From positions 4,074,001 through 4,138,000 of the forward strand of contig NZ_CP133017.1 in NCBI RefSeq assembly GCF_030866765.1: a DNA stretch of 64,000 bases, given 5' to 3'. Within the stretch, counting starts at the first letter, position 1. Each line of letters opens with the position of its first letter. Under the pieces are notes generated by a model. That model saw only the letters and a list, made by a program, of their open reading frames with translations. It was not told where the DNA came from and made no database searches. This DNA is from Paenibacillus silvisoli (GTDB taxonomy: Bacteria; Bacillota; Bacilli; Paenibacillales; Paenibacillaceae). The position numbers and the translations under genes were made by a program. Positions 33,902 through 42,025 of the stretch are shown here, piece after piece.

Positions 33902-33978
33902 CGGGATGTAGCTCAGCTTGGTAGAGCACCTGGTTTGGGACCAGGGGGTCGCATGTTCAAATCGTGTCATCCCGACCA
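33902..33978 (+). tRNA. tRNA-Pro (anticodon TGG)
   Basis: Acceptor CGGGATG pairs perfectly with CATCCCG; D-arm TAGCTCAGCTTGGTAGAGC, anticodon stem CTGGT/ACCAG with loop TTTGGGA (anticodon TGG), T-loop GTTCAAATC, encoded CCA at 33976-33978. It is 9 bases after tRNA-Thr, so both are on one transcript. Confidence 0.97.
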
Positions 33979-34018
33979 TCTGTACATAATGAAAGACTAG
34001 AATAGATGACAAGAAGAA

Positions 34019-34044
34019 GTCCGGGCCGCCGCCCGGGCTTTTTT
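34019..34044 (+). terminator. Terminator of the tRNA operon
   Basis: GTCCGGGC (34019-34026), loop CGCC, GCCCGGGC (34031-34038), then TTTTTT. It starts 40 bases after tRNA-Pro. Confidence 0.88.
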
Positions 34045-34146
34045 GTTCGTTATTCGTGCATTGACGTCCGAATTTGGCGCATGCTATATTCAGGAAATGA
34101 TAGAAACGGTTACGCACTTTCACCTTCGTTCGAAAGGATGACTTAC

Positions 34147-35070
34147 GTGTCTGCAAAGCAGCCTAAAATTACGGTGGCCGGAAGCTTGAATATGGATCTT
34201 GTGTTGAAAATGAAACGAATGCCGAAGGTCGGAGAAACGGTCCAAGGCGAGGAAATTCATTATATTTCCGGAGGCAAAGGCGCGAACCAGGCGGTCGGCT
34301 GCGCTAGACTCGGCGCCGACGTGAATATGATCGGGGCCGTTGGCGGCGATGCGTTCGGTTCGGAGATTATGGCGCGCATGCAAGGCTTCGGCGTGCAAAC
34401 CGGCGCCATCGCGGTGCTGGAAGGGACTTCGACAGGCACGGCGACGATCATGCACACGCCGGAAGACAACTGCATCGTCATCGTCCCAGGCGCGAACGGG
34501 CGCAATACGGCGGACAGCATCGCCGCTCATGCGGAGCTCATCCGTCAATCGGACGTGCTCGTCGTTCAGCTCGAAATTCCGATGCCGGCCGTGGAGGCCG
34601 CCTTGCGGATCGCGCGCGAAGCCGGCGTCCGCACCGTACTCAATCCCGCCCCTGCCCTGCCGCTGACGGATGAGCAGATCGCGCTCGCCGATTATTTTAC
34701 GCCGAACGAAACGGAGTTCGAGCTATACTGCGGCACTTCGATTGCAACCGAGGAGCAGCTATTCACGTATATGACGGAATGGCAGCATCGCTTTCCCGGT
34801 CAAACGCTCATCGTCACGCGCGGCAAGCACGGCATTTCGTGCTCGACGGCGGCAGGCATCGTCACGGTGCCCGCCCCGATCGTCCAAGTCGTCGATACGA
34901 CCGGCGCGGGCGATTCGTTCAATGCGGCGCTCTGCTTCGGCATCGCCAGCGGCTGGTCGATCGAACAGACGCTGCCGCTAGCCGTCAAGGCAGCCTCCTA
35001 CTCCGTCACCGTGTTCGGTGCGCAGGACGGTATGCCGACGCTTGGAAATTTAATTGACGATATCGGTTGA
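34147..35070 (+). CDS. rbsK: Ribokinase
   Basis: 307 aa, PfkB family; phosphorylates D-ribose to ribose 5-phosphate. Motifs: AGSLNMDLVLKMKRMPKVGE at the N-terminus, YISGGKGANQAVGCARLGAD (substrate lid), VVLNPAPA-like TVLNPAPALPL, TPNETEFE and the anion hole/catalytic Asp motif DTTGAGDSFNAAL. GTG 34147 is preferred, with AAAGGA 8 bases upstream; ATG 34138 is also in frame but overlaps the RBS. No rbsACB transporter or rbsR is next to it; it stands alone between the tRNAs and an antiporter gene, so it may recycle ribose from nucleosides. Confidence 0.92.
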   Translation: MSAKQPKITVAGSLNMDLVLKMKRMPKVGETVQGEEIHYISGGKGANQAVGCARLGADVNMIGAVGGDAFGSEIMARMQGFGVQTGAIAVLEGTSTGTATIMHTPEDNCIVIVPGANGRNTADSIAAHAELIRQSDVLVVQLEIPMPAVEAALRIAREAGVRTVLNPAPALPLTDEQIALADYFTPNETEFELYCGTSIATEEQLFTYMTEWQHRFPGQTLIVTRGKHGISCSTAAGIVTVPAPIVQVVDTTGAGDSFNAALCFGIASGWSIEQTLPLAVKAASYSVTVFGAQDGMPTLGNLIDDIG

Positions 35071-35096
35071 GAACCTCGTCGATTCCATGCTATAGT
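35067..35096 (+). promoter_or_regulatory. Candidate sigma-A promoter of the antiporter gene
   Basis: TTGAGA (35067-35072), 18 bases, TATAGT (35091-35096). The -35 overlaps the rbsK stop. If used, the transcript has a leader of about 105 bases that contains the hairpins at 35117-35162. Confidence 0.45.
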
Positions 35097-35116
35097 AGTT
35101 GTAAGCAACAACGACG

Positions 35117-35172
35117 AATTAAATAGGTTTTAATTGGAGGAGCCTGCGCACAGCAGGCTTCTTTTGTCTTTT
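35117..35172 (+). promoter_or_regulatory. Tandem hairpins, rbsK terminator or antiporter attenuator
   Basis: Hairpin 1: AATTAAA (35117-35123) and TTTAATT (35129-35135), loop TAGGT. Hairpin 2: AGGAGCCTGC (35138-35147) and GCAGGCTTCT (35153-35162), loop GCACA, followed by TTTGTCTTTTTTT, an intrinsic terminator. Because a promoter-like sequence lies between rbsK and these hairpins, they may belong to a regulated leader of the antiporter gene rather than only end rbsK. Confidence 0.6.
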
Positions 35173-35209
35173 TTTGGTCATAATAATAGTTATTCCGAGG
35201 AGGTCACAC

Positions 35210-36349
35210 ATGTTTTTCTTTACGATTCTTATCATTCTGCTGGCGACGAAGCTTGCCGGCGATCTCAGCGTGCGATTAGGGCAGCCGGCGGTAGTCGGCA
35301 AACTGATCATTGGAGTGATCATCGGCCCCGCTATGCTAGGATGGGTCGAAAGCACGGAGATCATCGATGAACTGAGCGAGATAGGCGTTCTCCTATTAAT
35401 GTTCATGGCCGGAATGGAGACGGACCTCGACGATCTAAAGCGTTCGTTCAAATCGTCAACGGCCGTTGCCGTAGGCGGCATCGTCCTCCCTTTCGCGGGA
35501 GGGTATTTGGTTGGCGCTTCGATCGGCATGGAAACCTCGCATGCTATATTTCTAGGCTTATTGTTATCCGCAACGTCAGTCAGTATTTCGGTGCAGTCCT
35601 TAAAGGAGCTCAATATGCTGGGGAGCCGGGAAAGCACCACCATATTAGGCGCCGCGATTCTGGACGACATTCTGGTCGTCGTACTGCTTGCGTTCGCGAT
35701 GAGCATTTTCGGCAGCGAAGACGTCAATTTGGCGCTCGTCATCGGCAAAAAGTTTGTTTTCTTCCTGATTGCCGGCTTGATGATCTGGAAAGGCGCCAAA
35801 TGGATGATGAAATGGCTGGCCCCGCTCCGGGTTACCGAGTCGGTCATCAGCGCCGGGCTCATCGTCTGCTTCTTGTTAGCATTTCTTGCCGAAGAGTTCG
35901 GCGTTGCAGGCATTATCGGCGCGTTTGCAGCCGGTTTGGCCATTTCGCAAACCTCGTTCAAGAAGGAAGTCGAACATAAACTGGAGCCGATCGCCTATGC
36001 GATCTTCGTCCCCGTTTTCTTCGTCAGCGTCGGGTTCTCCGTAACCTTCGAAGGGTTAAGCGATCAATTGGGCTTGCTGGCCGTTCTATCCGTCGTTGCC
36101 ATCGTGACGAAGCTGGTCGGCGCCGGACTGGGCGCTCGCATGACAGGCTTCTCGACGCGCTCCTCTGTAGGTATCGGATCGGGCATGGTCTCGCGCGGAG
36201 AAGTCGCCTTGATCATCGCGACGATCGGTCTGGAAAGCGGATTGTTAATGAAGGAATACTTCACGGTGCTCATCATTGTCGTGATTTTGACTACGCTCAT
36301 TACGCCGTTTCTGCTGAAAATGATCTTCCGCGAACATTCTAAGACATAA
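35210..36349 (+). CDS. Cation/proton antiporter, CPA2 family (GerN/NapA-like)
   Basis: 379 aa with about 11-12 hydrophobic helices. The start MFFFTILIILLATKLAGDLS followed by VRLGQPAVVGKLIIGVIIGP is typical of the Bacillus GerN/GrmA/NapA antiporters, which exchange Na+ or K+ for H+; ILDDILVVVLL carries the paired Asp residues of the ion site in CPA2 proteins. There is no C-terminal TrkA-N/C regulatory domain. ATG 35210 has GAGGAGG 6 bases upstream. It could serve ion homeostasis or, as GerN does, germination; the sequence cannot decide. Confidence 0.88.
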   Translation: MFFFTILIILLATKLAGDLSVRLGQPAVVGKLIIGVIIGPAMLGWVESTEIIDELSEIGVLLLMFMAGMETDLDDLKRSFKSSTAVAVGGIVLPFAGGYLVGASIGMETSHAIFLGLLLSATSVSISVQSLKELNMLGSRESTTILGAAILDDILVVVLLAFAMSIFGSEDVNLALVIGKKFVFFLIAGLMIWKGAKWMMKWLAPLRVTESVISAGLIVCFLLAFLAEEFGVAGIIGAFAAGLAISQTSFKKEVEHKLEPIAYAIFVPVFFVSVGFSVTFEGLSDQLGLLAVLSVVAIVTKLVGAGLGARMTGFSTRSSVGIGSGMVSRGEVALIIATIGLESGLLMKEYFTVLIIVVILTTLITPFLLKMIFREHSKT

Positions 36350-36382
36350 AAAGAGCAGCGGCCCAAATGGCCGCTGCTCTTC
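36350..36382. terminator. Bidirectional terminator between convergent genes
   Basis: Arms 36350-36363 and 36369-36382 with loop CAAAT, A-rich on one side and T-rich on the other. It serves both the antiporter gene (stop at 36349) and the leftward secreted-protein gene (stop at 36385). Confidence 0.85.
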
Positions 36383-36384
36383 GT

Positions 36385-37347
36385 TTATCCAAGCTCGTTC
36401 TTGACGTTTTCCTTCAGAAACAAATCGACTTCCTTCGTGCGTTTATAACTATTCTCCTTCAGCACAGCCATGAAGCTTTTCAGCTTGGCCACGTAAGCGC
36501 TGGCCGATGCCTTGCCCGTGCCAATTACCGCCTCGAACGCTTTCTTGGCGTTCGGTGCCAGCTTCTTGGTTTCAGCGTCAAACAACGGGGTATTCAATAA
36601 GCCGTAGAACGTCCAATTCGTATACACGCGAATCAAATCCTTCACTTCATCGGTTCGGCTTGAGCCGGGGTACTTCATCAAGAAGCTTTCGAAGCTAAGC
36701 ACCCGGTTGATCAACGCCGTGTAGCCGATCACGATTCCGTCATGTTCGACGGCCGGCGAATCGGACTCGACCGTTTTCAATCCGATGTAAGCAGCCATGT
36801 CTGCGGTAACGAAGGGATTATAATGGCTAAAGAATTTATAGTTGACGACCGGGAGATAATACCCTTCGACCGTTTCGATTTTAAAGCCTCTTAGCGCCGT
36901 CGCCGTGAGCAATATTTTCAAATCGTTGTCCGTAGTCCGGTTAATCAATGCCGACATGCTTTCTCCGGCTCTATAAAATTTGCTCAGCTTTAGCTGAATG
37001 GACGGTTTGCCGAACTTCTTCTCCATCGGGGCGCGTTCTCTCGCTGCCGCGCTTTCCAGCATAACGACCATCGCCGTGGCATGGTCGGGCGTCACTTCAC
37101 GAATGTGCTCGTGCAGAAAAGCAAGCATGCGGGGAAGCGCATCTTTGTATTTGTATAGCAGCTCGTACGCATTGAACAGCTTTTCCGACTTGCTCCGGCT
37201 ATCGGCCGCATCCGGTTGAACCGAGGTTGCCGTGCTAAGCCGCTGATTCGCGCTTTGACTTGCATTTGCGACCTGCGCAGCGCCGAGGCCCGATACGAAC
37301 ACAAGCGCAGTGACCGCGGATAACGTCCATTTCTTCGCGTTTCTCAT
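36385..37347 (-). CDS. Secreted hypothetical protein, 320 aa
   Basis: A Sec signal peptide is clear: basic start MRNAKKW, hydrophobic LSAVTALVFVSGLGAAQVA, and an AxA-type site (ANA-SQS) near residue 29. The mature protein is mainly helical (SEKLFNAYELLYKYKDALPR, FLHEHIREVTPDHATAMVVM) and has no Cys. I do not recognise a domain. It is leftward, with a terminator after it, and stands apart from the EamA/LysR/TDT operon by only 12 bases (37347 vs 37360), so it may be the last gene of that transcript. Function unknown. Confidence 0.65.
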   Translation of the reverse strand: MRNAKKWTLSAVTALVFVSGLGAAQVANASQSANQRLSTATSVQPDAADSRSKSEKLFNAYELLYKYKDALPRMLAFLHEHIREVTPDHATAMVVMLESAAARERAPMEKKFGKPSIQLKLSKFYRAGESMSALINRTTDNDLKILLTATALRGFKIETVEGYYLPVVNYKFFSHYNPFVTADMAAYIGLKTVESDSPAVEHDGIVIGYTALINRVLSFESFLMKYPGSSRTDEVKDLIRVYTNWTFYGLLNTPLFDAETKKLAPNAKKAFEAVIGTGKASASAYVAKLKSFMAVLKENSYKRTKEVDLFLKENVKNELG

Positions 37348-37359
37348 CTTGACACTCTC

Positions 37360-38301
37360 CTATGCTTTCTTGTTATTTTCCGATTGCAAATTCATTCTAG
37401 GCGAAACGGTTCTCCAGCTCTCAAACCGGATTTCGCTCCATAGAATACCGGCCATGATTATCGCCGCGCCAAGCCAGCGCAGCAAAGCGATGCTTTCTCC
37501 AAGCATGAAATAAGCGGATACCAGCGTTGCCGGGAGCTCAACCGCTCCCAGAACGCCTGCCATTCTGCCGCCAAGCTTCGGAATGGCCGACAGCATGAAC
37601 AGAATCGGGATCACTTGTCCGATGACGGCCAGAAGCAACCCCCATCCTAGCAATCCCTCATCAGCAATGCCTGAAAAATCATAGCTCGGCGGGAAGACGA
37701 AAAGCAAGGCGACCGCCGAGAACGTCATCGTGATCGCGGCGCGCAGTACCACGGGCACTTCATTCTTCATATATTCCGGCACGTATAAACTAATGGCAAA
37801 ACTAAACGCGGCCATCAGCCCCATCGTCGCTGCGCTTGCCGACACTTGCTGCAGCTGCGGCCAGTCGAGACCGACCGCAAGTAACGTACCCGCGCAAATA
37901 ACGGCACTGCCCGTCCATCGCTGCTTGGAAGGCCACTTTCGCTTGACAACCGCATCGATGAGCGTAACCATCCACGTAAATTGGAACAATAAAATAATGC
38001 TGAGCGAAACGGGCAGCAGGCGCAGCGACTGAAAATAGAATACCATGCCCCCTGCCGACGTAATGCCCGTAATCCCCATGAATAACAGGTCCTTACCTCC
38101 GGGAAATCGCTTCACGGTCCCAAGGGTCGTAAGCGCGAAGATCCATAATACCGGTACGGCAAGGTCATATTGAATGTTCGTCATGTCCGGGATGGCGTAT
38201 CCCGCTTCGAATAAAAAATCGACAAGTACAGCAGAGACGCCTAACAATCCGGCTCCGCTCAGCATCATAAAGCAGCGGAGCCAATTCGCGTTCGCGCGCA
38301 T
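37360..38301 (-). CDS. EamA-type (DMT superfamily) transporter
   Basis: 313 aa with about ten hydrophobic helices arranged as two EamA repeats: first FMMLSGAGLLGVSAVLVDFL ... SLSIILLFQFTWMVTLIDAV, second MGLMAAFSFAISLYVPEYM ... GRMAGVLGAVELPATLVSAY and ALLRWLGAAIIMAGILWSEI. Such proteins export or import small metabolites. It follows the LysR gene by 15 bases in the same direction, so the regulator may control it. Substrate unknown. Confidence 0.85.
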   Translation of the reverse strand: MRANANWLRCFMMLSGAGLLGVSAVLVDFLFEAGYAIPDMTNIQYDLAVPVLWIFALTTLGTVKRFPGGKDLLFMGITGITSAGGMVFYFQSLRLLPVSLSIILLFQFTWMVTLIDAVVKRKWPSKQRWTGSAVICAGTLLAVGLDWPQLQQVSASAATMGLMAAFSFAISLYVPEYMKNEVPVVLRAAITMTFSAVALLFVFPPSYDFSGIADEGLLGWGLLLAVIGQVIPILFMLSAIPKLGGRMAGVLGAVELPATLVSAYFMLGESIALLRWLGAAIIMAGILWSEIRFESWRTVSPRMNLQSENNKKA

Positions 38302-38316
38302 ACCCTTCTCCTTCCA

Positions 38317-39237
38317 TTAAGTCTCGCTATCGCAAACCTGCGGGTCCTCCGCTTGCTTCAGCTTTTTCACATAGGCGGACAGCAGATCGATAAAACCGCG
38401 CGCTGCTTTCCCCATATATTTATCACGGTGATATACGATGCCCACCTCCCTGCACAAGGTAGGGTTTTGAATCGGTATCGCCAGTAGCTCCTCATAGCCG
38501 TACATGTCCAGCAGCGTCTTCGAAAGAATGGTCCCTCCGGCTCCCGAACGGACCAAGCCGAATAACGAGTCGATCGTCGTGGTTTCGATGAGCGGTTGAA
38601 GCTCGAAGCCGGCATTCGAACAGGTCATGTCGATCAACTGCCTGCAGCGGTGGGTTTCCGGGAACATGATGATCGGCTGCGTCTTGATTTCCTCGAAATT
38701 CATCTCGGAATAGGAAGCATACGGATGATCCGGCGTTGCAACGAAATAAAATTTCTCGCGGTACAGCGGCAATTTGAAAATGCGGTCATCCTCTACCGGC
38801 AATATCGTAATCGCAACATCCAACTCGTTCTGCAGCAGCTTCGCGACGATATCCTCCACGCCGAAAACCTTGATTCGGACCCCCGGGTATTCGCGGTGGA
38901 AGTCGATGAGCAGCGAAGTCACGAGCTGATTCAGTTCGCCCGGGAGCGTTCCGATCGATAACGTGCCGCGCTCCATCGTCTGCAGCTCGCGGATTTGCTC
39001 GCGGGCGCTGGCCAAGCTGCCGAATGCCAGCTTGCTTTGCTTGTACAAGATCATACCGGCTTCGGTTACGGCGATTCGCTTCCCGATCCGGTCGAACAGC
39101 GGCACGCCAAGCTCATCCTCCAGCACCTTAATTTGATGGCTTAATGATGGCTGCGTAATCCCCAGTTTTACGGAAGCTCTCGTAAAATGAAGCTCCTCGC
39201 AGGTTGTCACAAAATACTCCAGATGTCTTAATTCCAC
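38317..39237 (-). CDS. LysR-family transcriptional regulator (CynR-like)
   Basis: 306 aa. The N-terminal winged helix-turn-helix is canonical: ELRHLEYFVTTCEELHFTRA and SVKLGITQPSLSHQIKVLED, and the substrate-binding domain follows (GTLSIGTLPGELNQLVTSLL ... VRSGAGGTILSKTLLDM). It lies between the TDT gene and the EamA gene in the same direction, with gaps of 35 and 15 bases, and probably controls this operon. The inducer is unknown. Confidence 0.92.
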   Translation of the reverse strand: MELRHLEYFVTTCEELHFTRASVKLGITQPSLSHQIKVLEDELGVPLFDRIGKRIAVTEAGMILYKQSKLAFGSLASAREQIRELQTMERGTLSIGTLPGELNQLVTSLLIDFHREYPGVRIKVFGVEDIVAKLLQNELDVAITILPVEDDRIFKLPLYREKFYFVATPDHPYASYSEMNFEEIKTQPIIMFPETHRCRQLIDMTCSNAGFELQPLIETTTIDSLFGLVRSGAGGTILSKTLLDMYGYEELLAIPIQNPTLCREVGIVYHRDKYMGKAARGFIDLLSAYVKKLKQAEDPQVCDSET

Positions 39238-39272
39238 GTCCGCAACGCTCCACTCGTCCCTGATTCGTCCTT

Positions 39273-40253
39273 TTAGGGTAACCTAAGCAATTTTCCGTTA
39301 AACAAAATGATCAAGGTCCGGACGAAAAGCACGGTTAGCACGATCGACAGCAATGCTAACAGGAAGGCCGCGACCGCCTTCAACGGCAACGAACCGGTAA
39401 AATCGGCATATTTCAGAGCGGCATTGCTAAGCGCGGCCATCGGGAAGCTTACCGCCCACCAGGACGCGGCGAACGGAACCGATCGACGGAATACTTTCAT
39501 GCCCAGTACCGCGAACAGGAATAGCCCGAAATAGAAAAGCATGGCGGCGAAATTGTCGATTCGCCCGATGTACGTCGTATAGCCTAGAAATCCGACCTCA
39601 AACGGAGCGATTAGAATAATCAATGACGGCGTTAACCCGCTCGGCAGCGGCTCATGGTGGATCAGTCTGTACAAAATCAAGGTGAAAAAGGCCAGGGCGA
39701 CAAACGATCCGATCGCGATGCTGAACAAATTCAGTTCATGCGCCCAACTGAACGGCATCGTTCCTCCGGCTACGGCGATATCCAGCGTTGCCACGCCGGG
39801 AATAAGCCAAGCCGGAACCGCGTGCGCCGCCTCCTGCCGTCCGCGCAGAAGCCGGCTTACGGCCACGTAACTGAGCGTTAAGGTCAGCAGCGCTCCGACG
39901 ATCCATGCCGCATGCGCGATACCCTCGCTATAAGGCGCAATGACCGAGGATAAAAGCAGAATCGCGATGGTGAACGTGCCGAAAAAATGACCGATAACGG
40001 GATGGTTGAATTCCGCTATGACTTTGTCCCGATACCGAACGGTTTTTATCGTATAACCGGCTGCCAAAACGAGAAAGACGGCAATCGCGACGATCCCGAT
40101 CGCATCCCCGATCATTTCATACGTGCCGAATACATGACTCGATAGACGCCAAGCGAGCGATAGACCGGCAAGCCCCATCACCGCGCCGAACAAATTAATC
40201 GGCAGCTGCGCCAGGCTGGTTTTCTTTGCAGTTCGATCCAGCTCCATTAGCAT
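39273..40253 (-). CDS. SLAC1/TDT-family anion channel or dicarboxylate transporter
   Basis: 326 aa with about ten membrane helices. The fold signature includes the first helix LFGAVMGLAGLSLAWRL, FNHPVIGHFFGTFTIAILLL and SWWAVSFPMAALSNAALKYA, as in TehA and SLAC1 proteins. These are gated anion channels or C4-dicarboxylate/sulfite exporters. It starts at ATG 40253 (codons MLMELDRTAKK); ATG 40247 is also possible. It is first of the TDT-LysR-EamA group and divergent from the germination operon. Confidence 0.82.
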   Translation of the reverse strand: MLMELDRTAKKTSLAQLPINLFGAVMGLAGLSLAWRLSSHVFGTYEMIGDAIGIVAIAVFLVLAAGYTIKTVRYRDKVIAEFNHPVIGHFFGTFTIAILLLSSVIAPYSEGIAHAAWIVGALLTLTLSYVAVSRLLRGRQEAAHAVPAWLIPGVATLDIAVAGGTMPFSWAHELNLFSIAIGSFVALAFFTLILYRLIHHEPLPSGLTPSLIILIAPFEVGFLGYTTYIGRIDNFAAMLFYFGLFLFAVLGMKVFRRSVPFAASWWAVSFPMAALSNAALKYADFTGSLPLKAVAAFLLALLSIVLTVLFVRTLIILFNGKLLRLP

Positions 40254-40472
40254 GGTGGTATCTCCTCTCGATGTTGAATTTTCGCTGCCAGCGTTGTCTT
40301 TGCGACACTGCCAGTATATCGAAATGCGTTCCCGGCGATCAATTCCGCTTTTTCTATCATTGTCATAGCGAGAAACTATGAAAACCGCCTCTGCTCTGAA
40401 GCTGCATGAACCTTCGCTCCGCTGGGCAAACTCAGCTTGTCGATTTTTTCCAAGGAAGGAAACCTTAGCCTC

Positions 40473-41987
40473 ATGCGAAACAGCCGGAACAAGCTACGGA
40501 ACGCGCCGCGCGTTTCGAAATACGAAGGGCTGGAGGAGCCGGCCGGGTTCGAGAATCCGATTTCCGCGGACTTGGAATCGAACATCGATTTCTTGAAGCA
40601 GGTGTTCCATAACTGCTCGGATGTCGTGTTTCGGACGTTCAGCATCGAAGGCAAGCCAGGCATGCTGATGATCTATCTCGACGGCATGGTCGATGCGCGA
40701 GCGTTTGAGCAGACCGTGCTGCAGCCGCTGCTATATGAAGGTTTACCGCAGGGTATCGAGAAATTAAGCAGCTTGAAGGATGCCTGCGACCTGCAGTATT
40801 TTTCCGCTCTCCAAACGAAGACAGCCGATCGTTATTCCGCATTGATCTGCGATATTCTCAAAGCGCAAATTGCCATATTGGTCGATCGCGAGCCGTTGGC
40901 ATTGTTGATCGATATGAAGAAGTCGGAGAAGCGCGCCGTCGAAGAACCGAGCCTGGAGTCTACGCTGCGCGGACCGAGAGAGGGCTTCAACGAAAGCCTG
41001 CAGGTGAATTTGGCTCTGGTGCGCAAACGTATCCCCAGCCATCGCCTGAAGCTCGAACCGATGGAGATTGGCAAGCTGACCCGCACGGGCGTCATCCTTG
41101 CCTACATGGATGGCATCGTTGACGCCGCGGTCTTAACGGAAGTAAAGAACAGGCTCGCGAAGATCGAAGCGTCCGTCATTCTCGAATCGGAATACATCGA
41201 AGAATTTATCGAAGACAGCCCTTACTCGCCTTTTCCTCAAATTCAAAACACGGAACGGCCCGACGTCATCGCTTCGAGTCTGTTAGACGGAAAGGTTGCG
41301 CTTCTTGTGGATGGCGCCCCCTGCGCGCTGATCATGCCGATGACGTTCTGGGTAGGCCTTCAGGCAGCGGATGATTACTATGAACGGTTCGTCTACGTCA
41401 ACGCGATGAGACTGATCCGCTTCACGTTTTCGCTGGTATCGCTGCTGGCGCCGGCTTTGTACGTTACATTGACAACGTTTCATCAAGGGATGATCCCGCT
41501 CGTATTGATGAGCAGCATTTCCGCCGCTCGCGAGACATCTCCTTTTCCCACTGCGATCGAAACGATTCTGATGGAGCTCGTATTCGAAGGCTTGCAGGAG
41601 GCGGGCATCAGGCTGCCCAACCGGATCGGCCCGCTAGTGAGCATCGTCGGCGCCTTAGTCATCGGACAAGCGGCTGTCCAAGCAGGCATCATCTCCGCTC
41701 CGATCGTCATCGTCGTTTCGGCCACCGGCATCGCTTCCTATGCCATCCCGCGCTATAGCTTCGGCATTGCCTTCCGGCTACTGCGCTTTGTCATGCTCGT
41801 ATTGGCGTCGACGCTTGGCTTATTCGGCATGGCCGTCGGCATCATGGGCATCTTGATTCACCTCGTCAGCTTGAAATCGTTCGGCGTACCGTACTTCTCT
41901 CCGGTCGCTCCGCGTATTTGGAAGCAGATGCTGGATATGATTATCCGCTCGCCGAGATGGCTGAGAATTCGAGGTTCCGGCAGTTAG
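40473..41987 (+). CDS. Spore germination receptor A subunit (GerA family)
   Basis: About 504 aa. The soluble N-terminal half (FLKQVFHNCSDVVFRTFSIE, LMIYLDGMVDARAFEQTVLQ, IDMKKSEKRAVEEPSLEST, LRGPREGFNESLQVNLALVR) and the membrane half (PFPTAIETILMELVFEGLQE, RIGPLVSIVGALVIGQAAVQ) are classical GerAA/GerKA features. It sits in the spore inner membrane with B and C subunits as a nutrient receptor. Start ATG 40473 is preferred, with GGAAGGA about 12 bases upstream; TTG 40437 is in frame but lacks an RBS. It is first in an A-C-B operon. Confidence 0.93.
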   Translation: MRNSRNKLRNAPRVSKYEGLEEPAGFENPISADLESNIDFLKQVFHNCSDVVFRTFSIEGKPGMLMIYLDGMVDARAFEQTVLQPLLYEGLPQGIEKLSSLKDACDLQYFSALQTKTADRYSALICDILKAQIAILVDREPLALLIDMKKSEKRAVEEPSLESTLRGPREGFNESLQVNLALVRKRIPSHRLKLEPMEIGKLTRTGVILAYMDGIVDAAVLTEVKNRLAKIEASVILESEYIEEFIEDSPYSPFPQIQNTERPDVIASSLLDGKVALLVDGAPCALIMPMTFWVGLQAADDYYERFVYVNAMRLIRFTFSLVSLLAPALYVTLTTFHQGMIPLVLMSSISAARETSPFPTAIETILMELVFEGLQEAGIRLPNRIGPLVSIVGALVIGQAAVQAGIISAPIVIVVSATGIASYAIPRYSFGIAFRLLRFVMLVLASTLGLFGMAVGIMGILIHLVSLKSFGVPYFSPVAPRIWKQMLDMIIRSPRWLRIRGSGS

Positions 41988-42025
41988 AAGCCTACAAATT
42001 CAAGGACGGGAACGGTGACTTTCCC

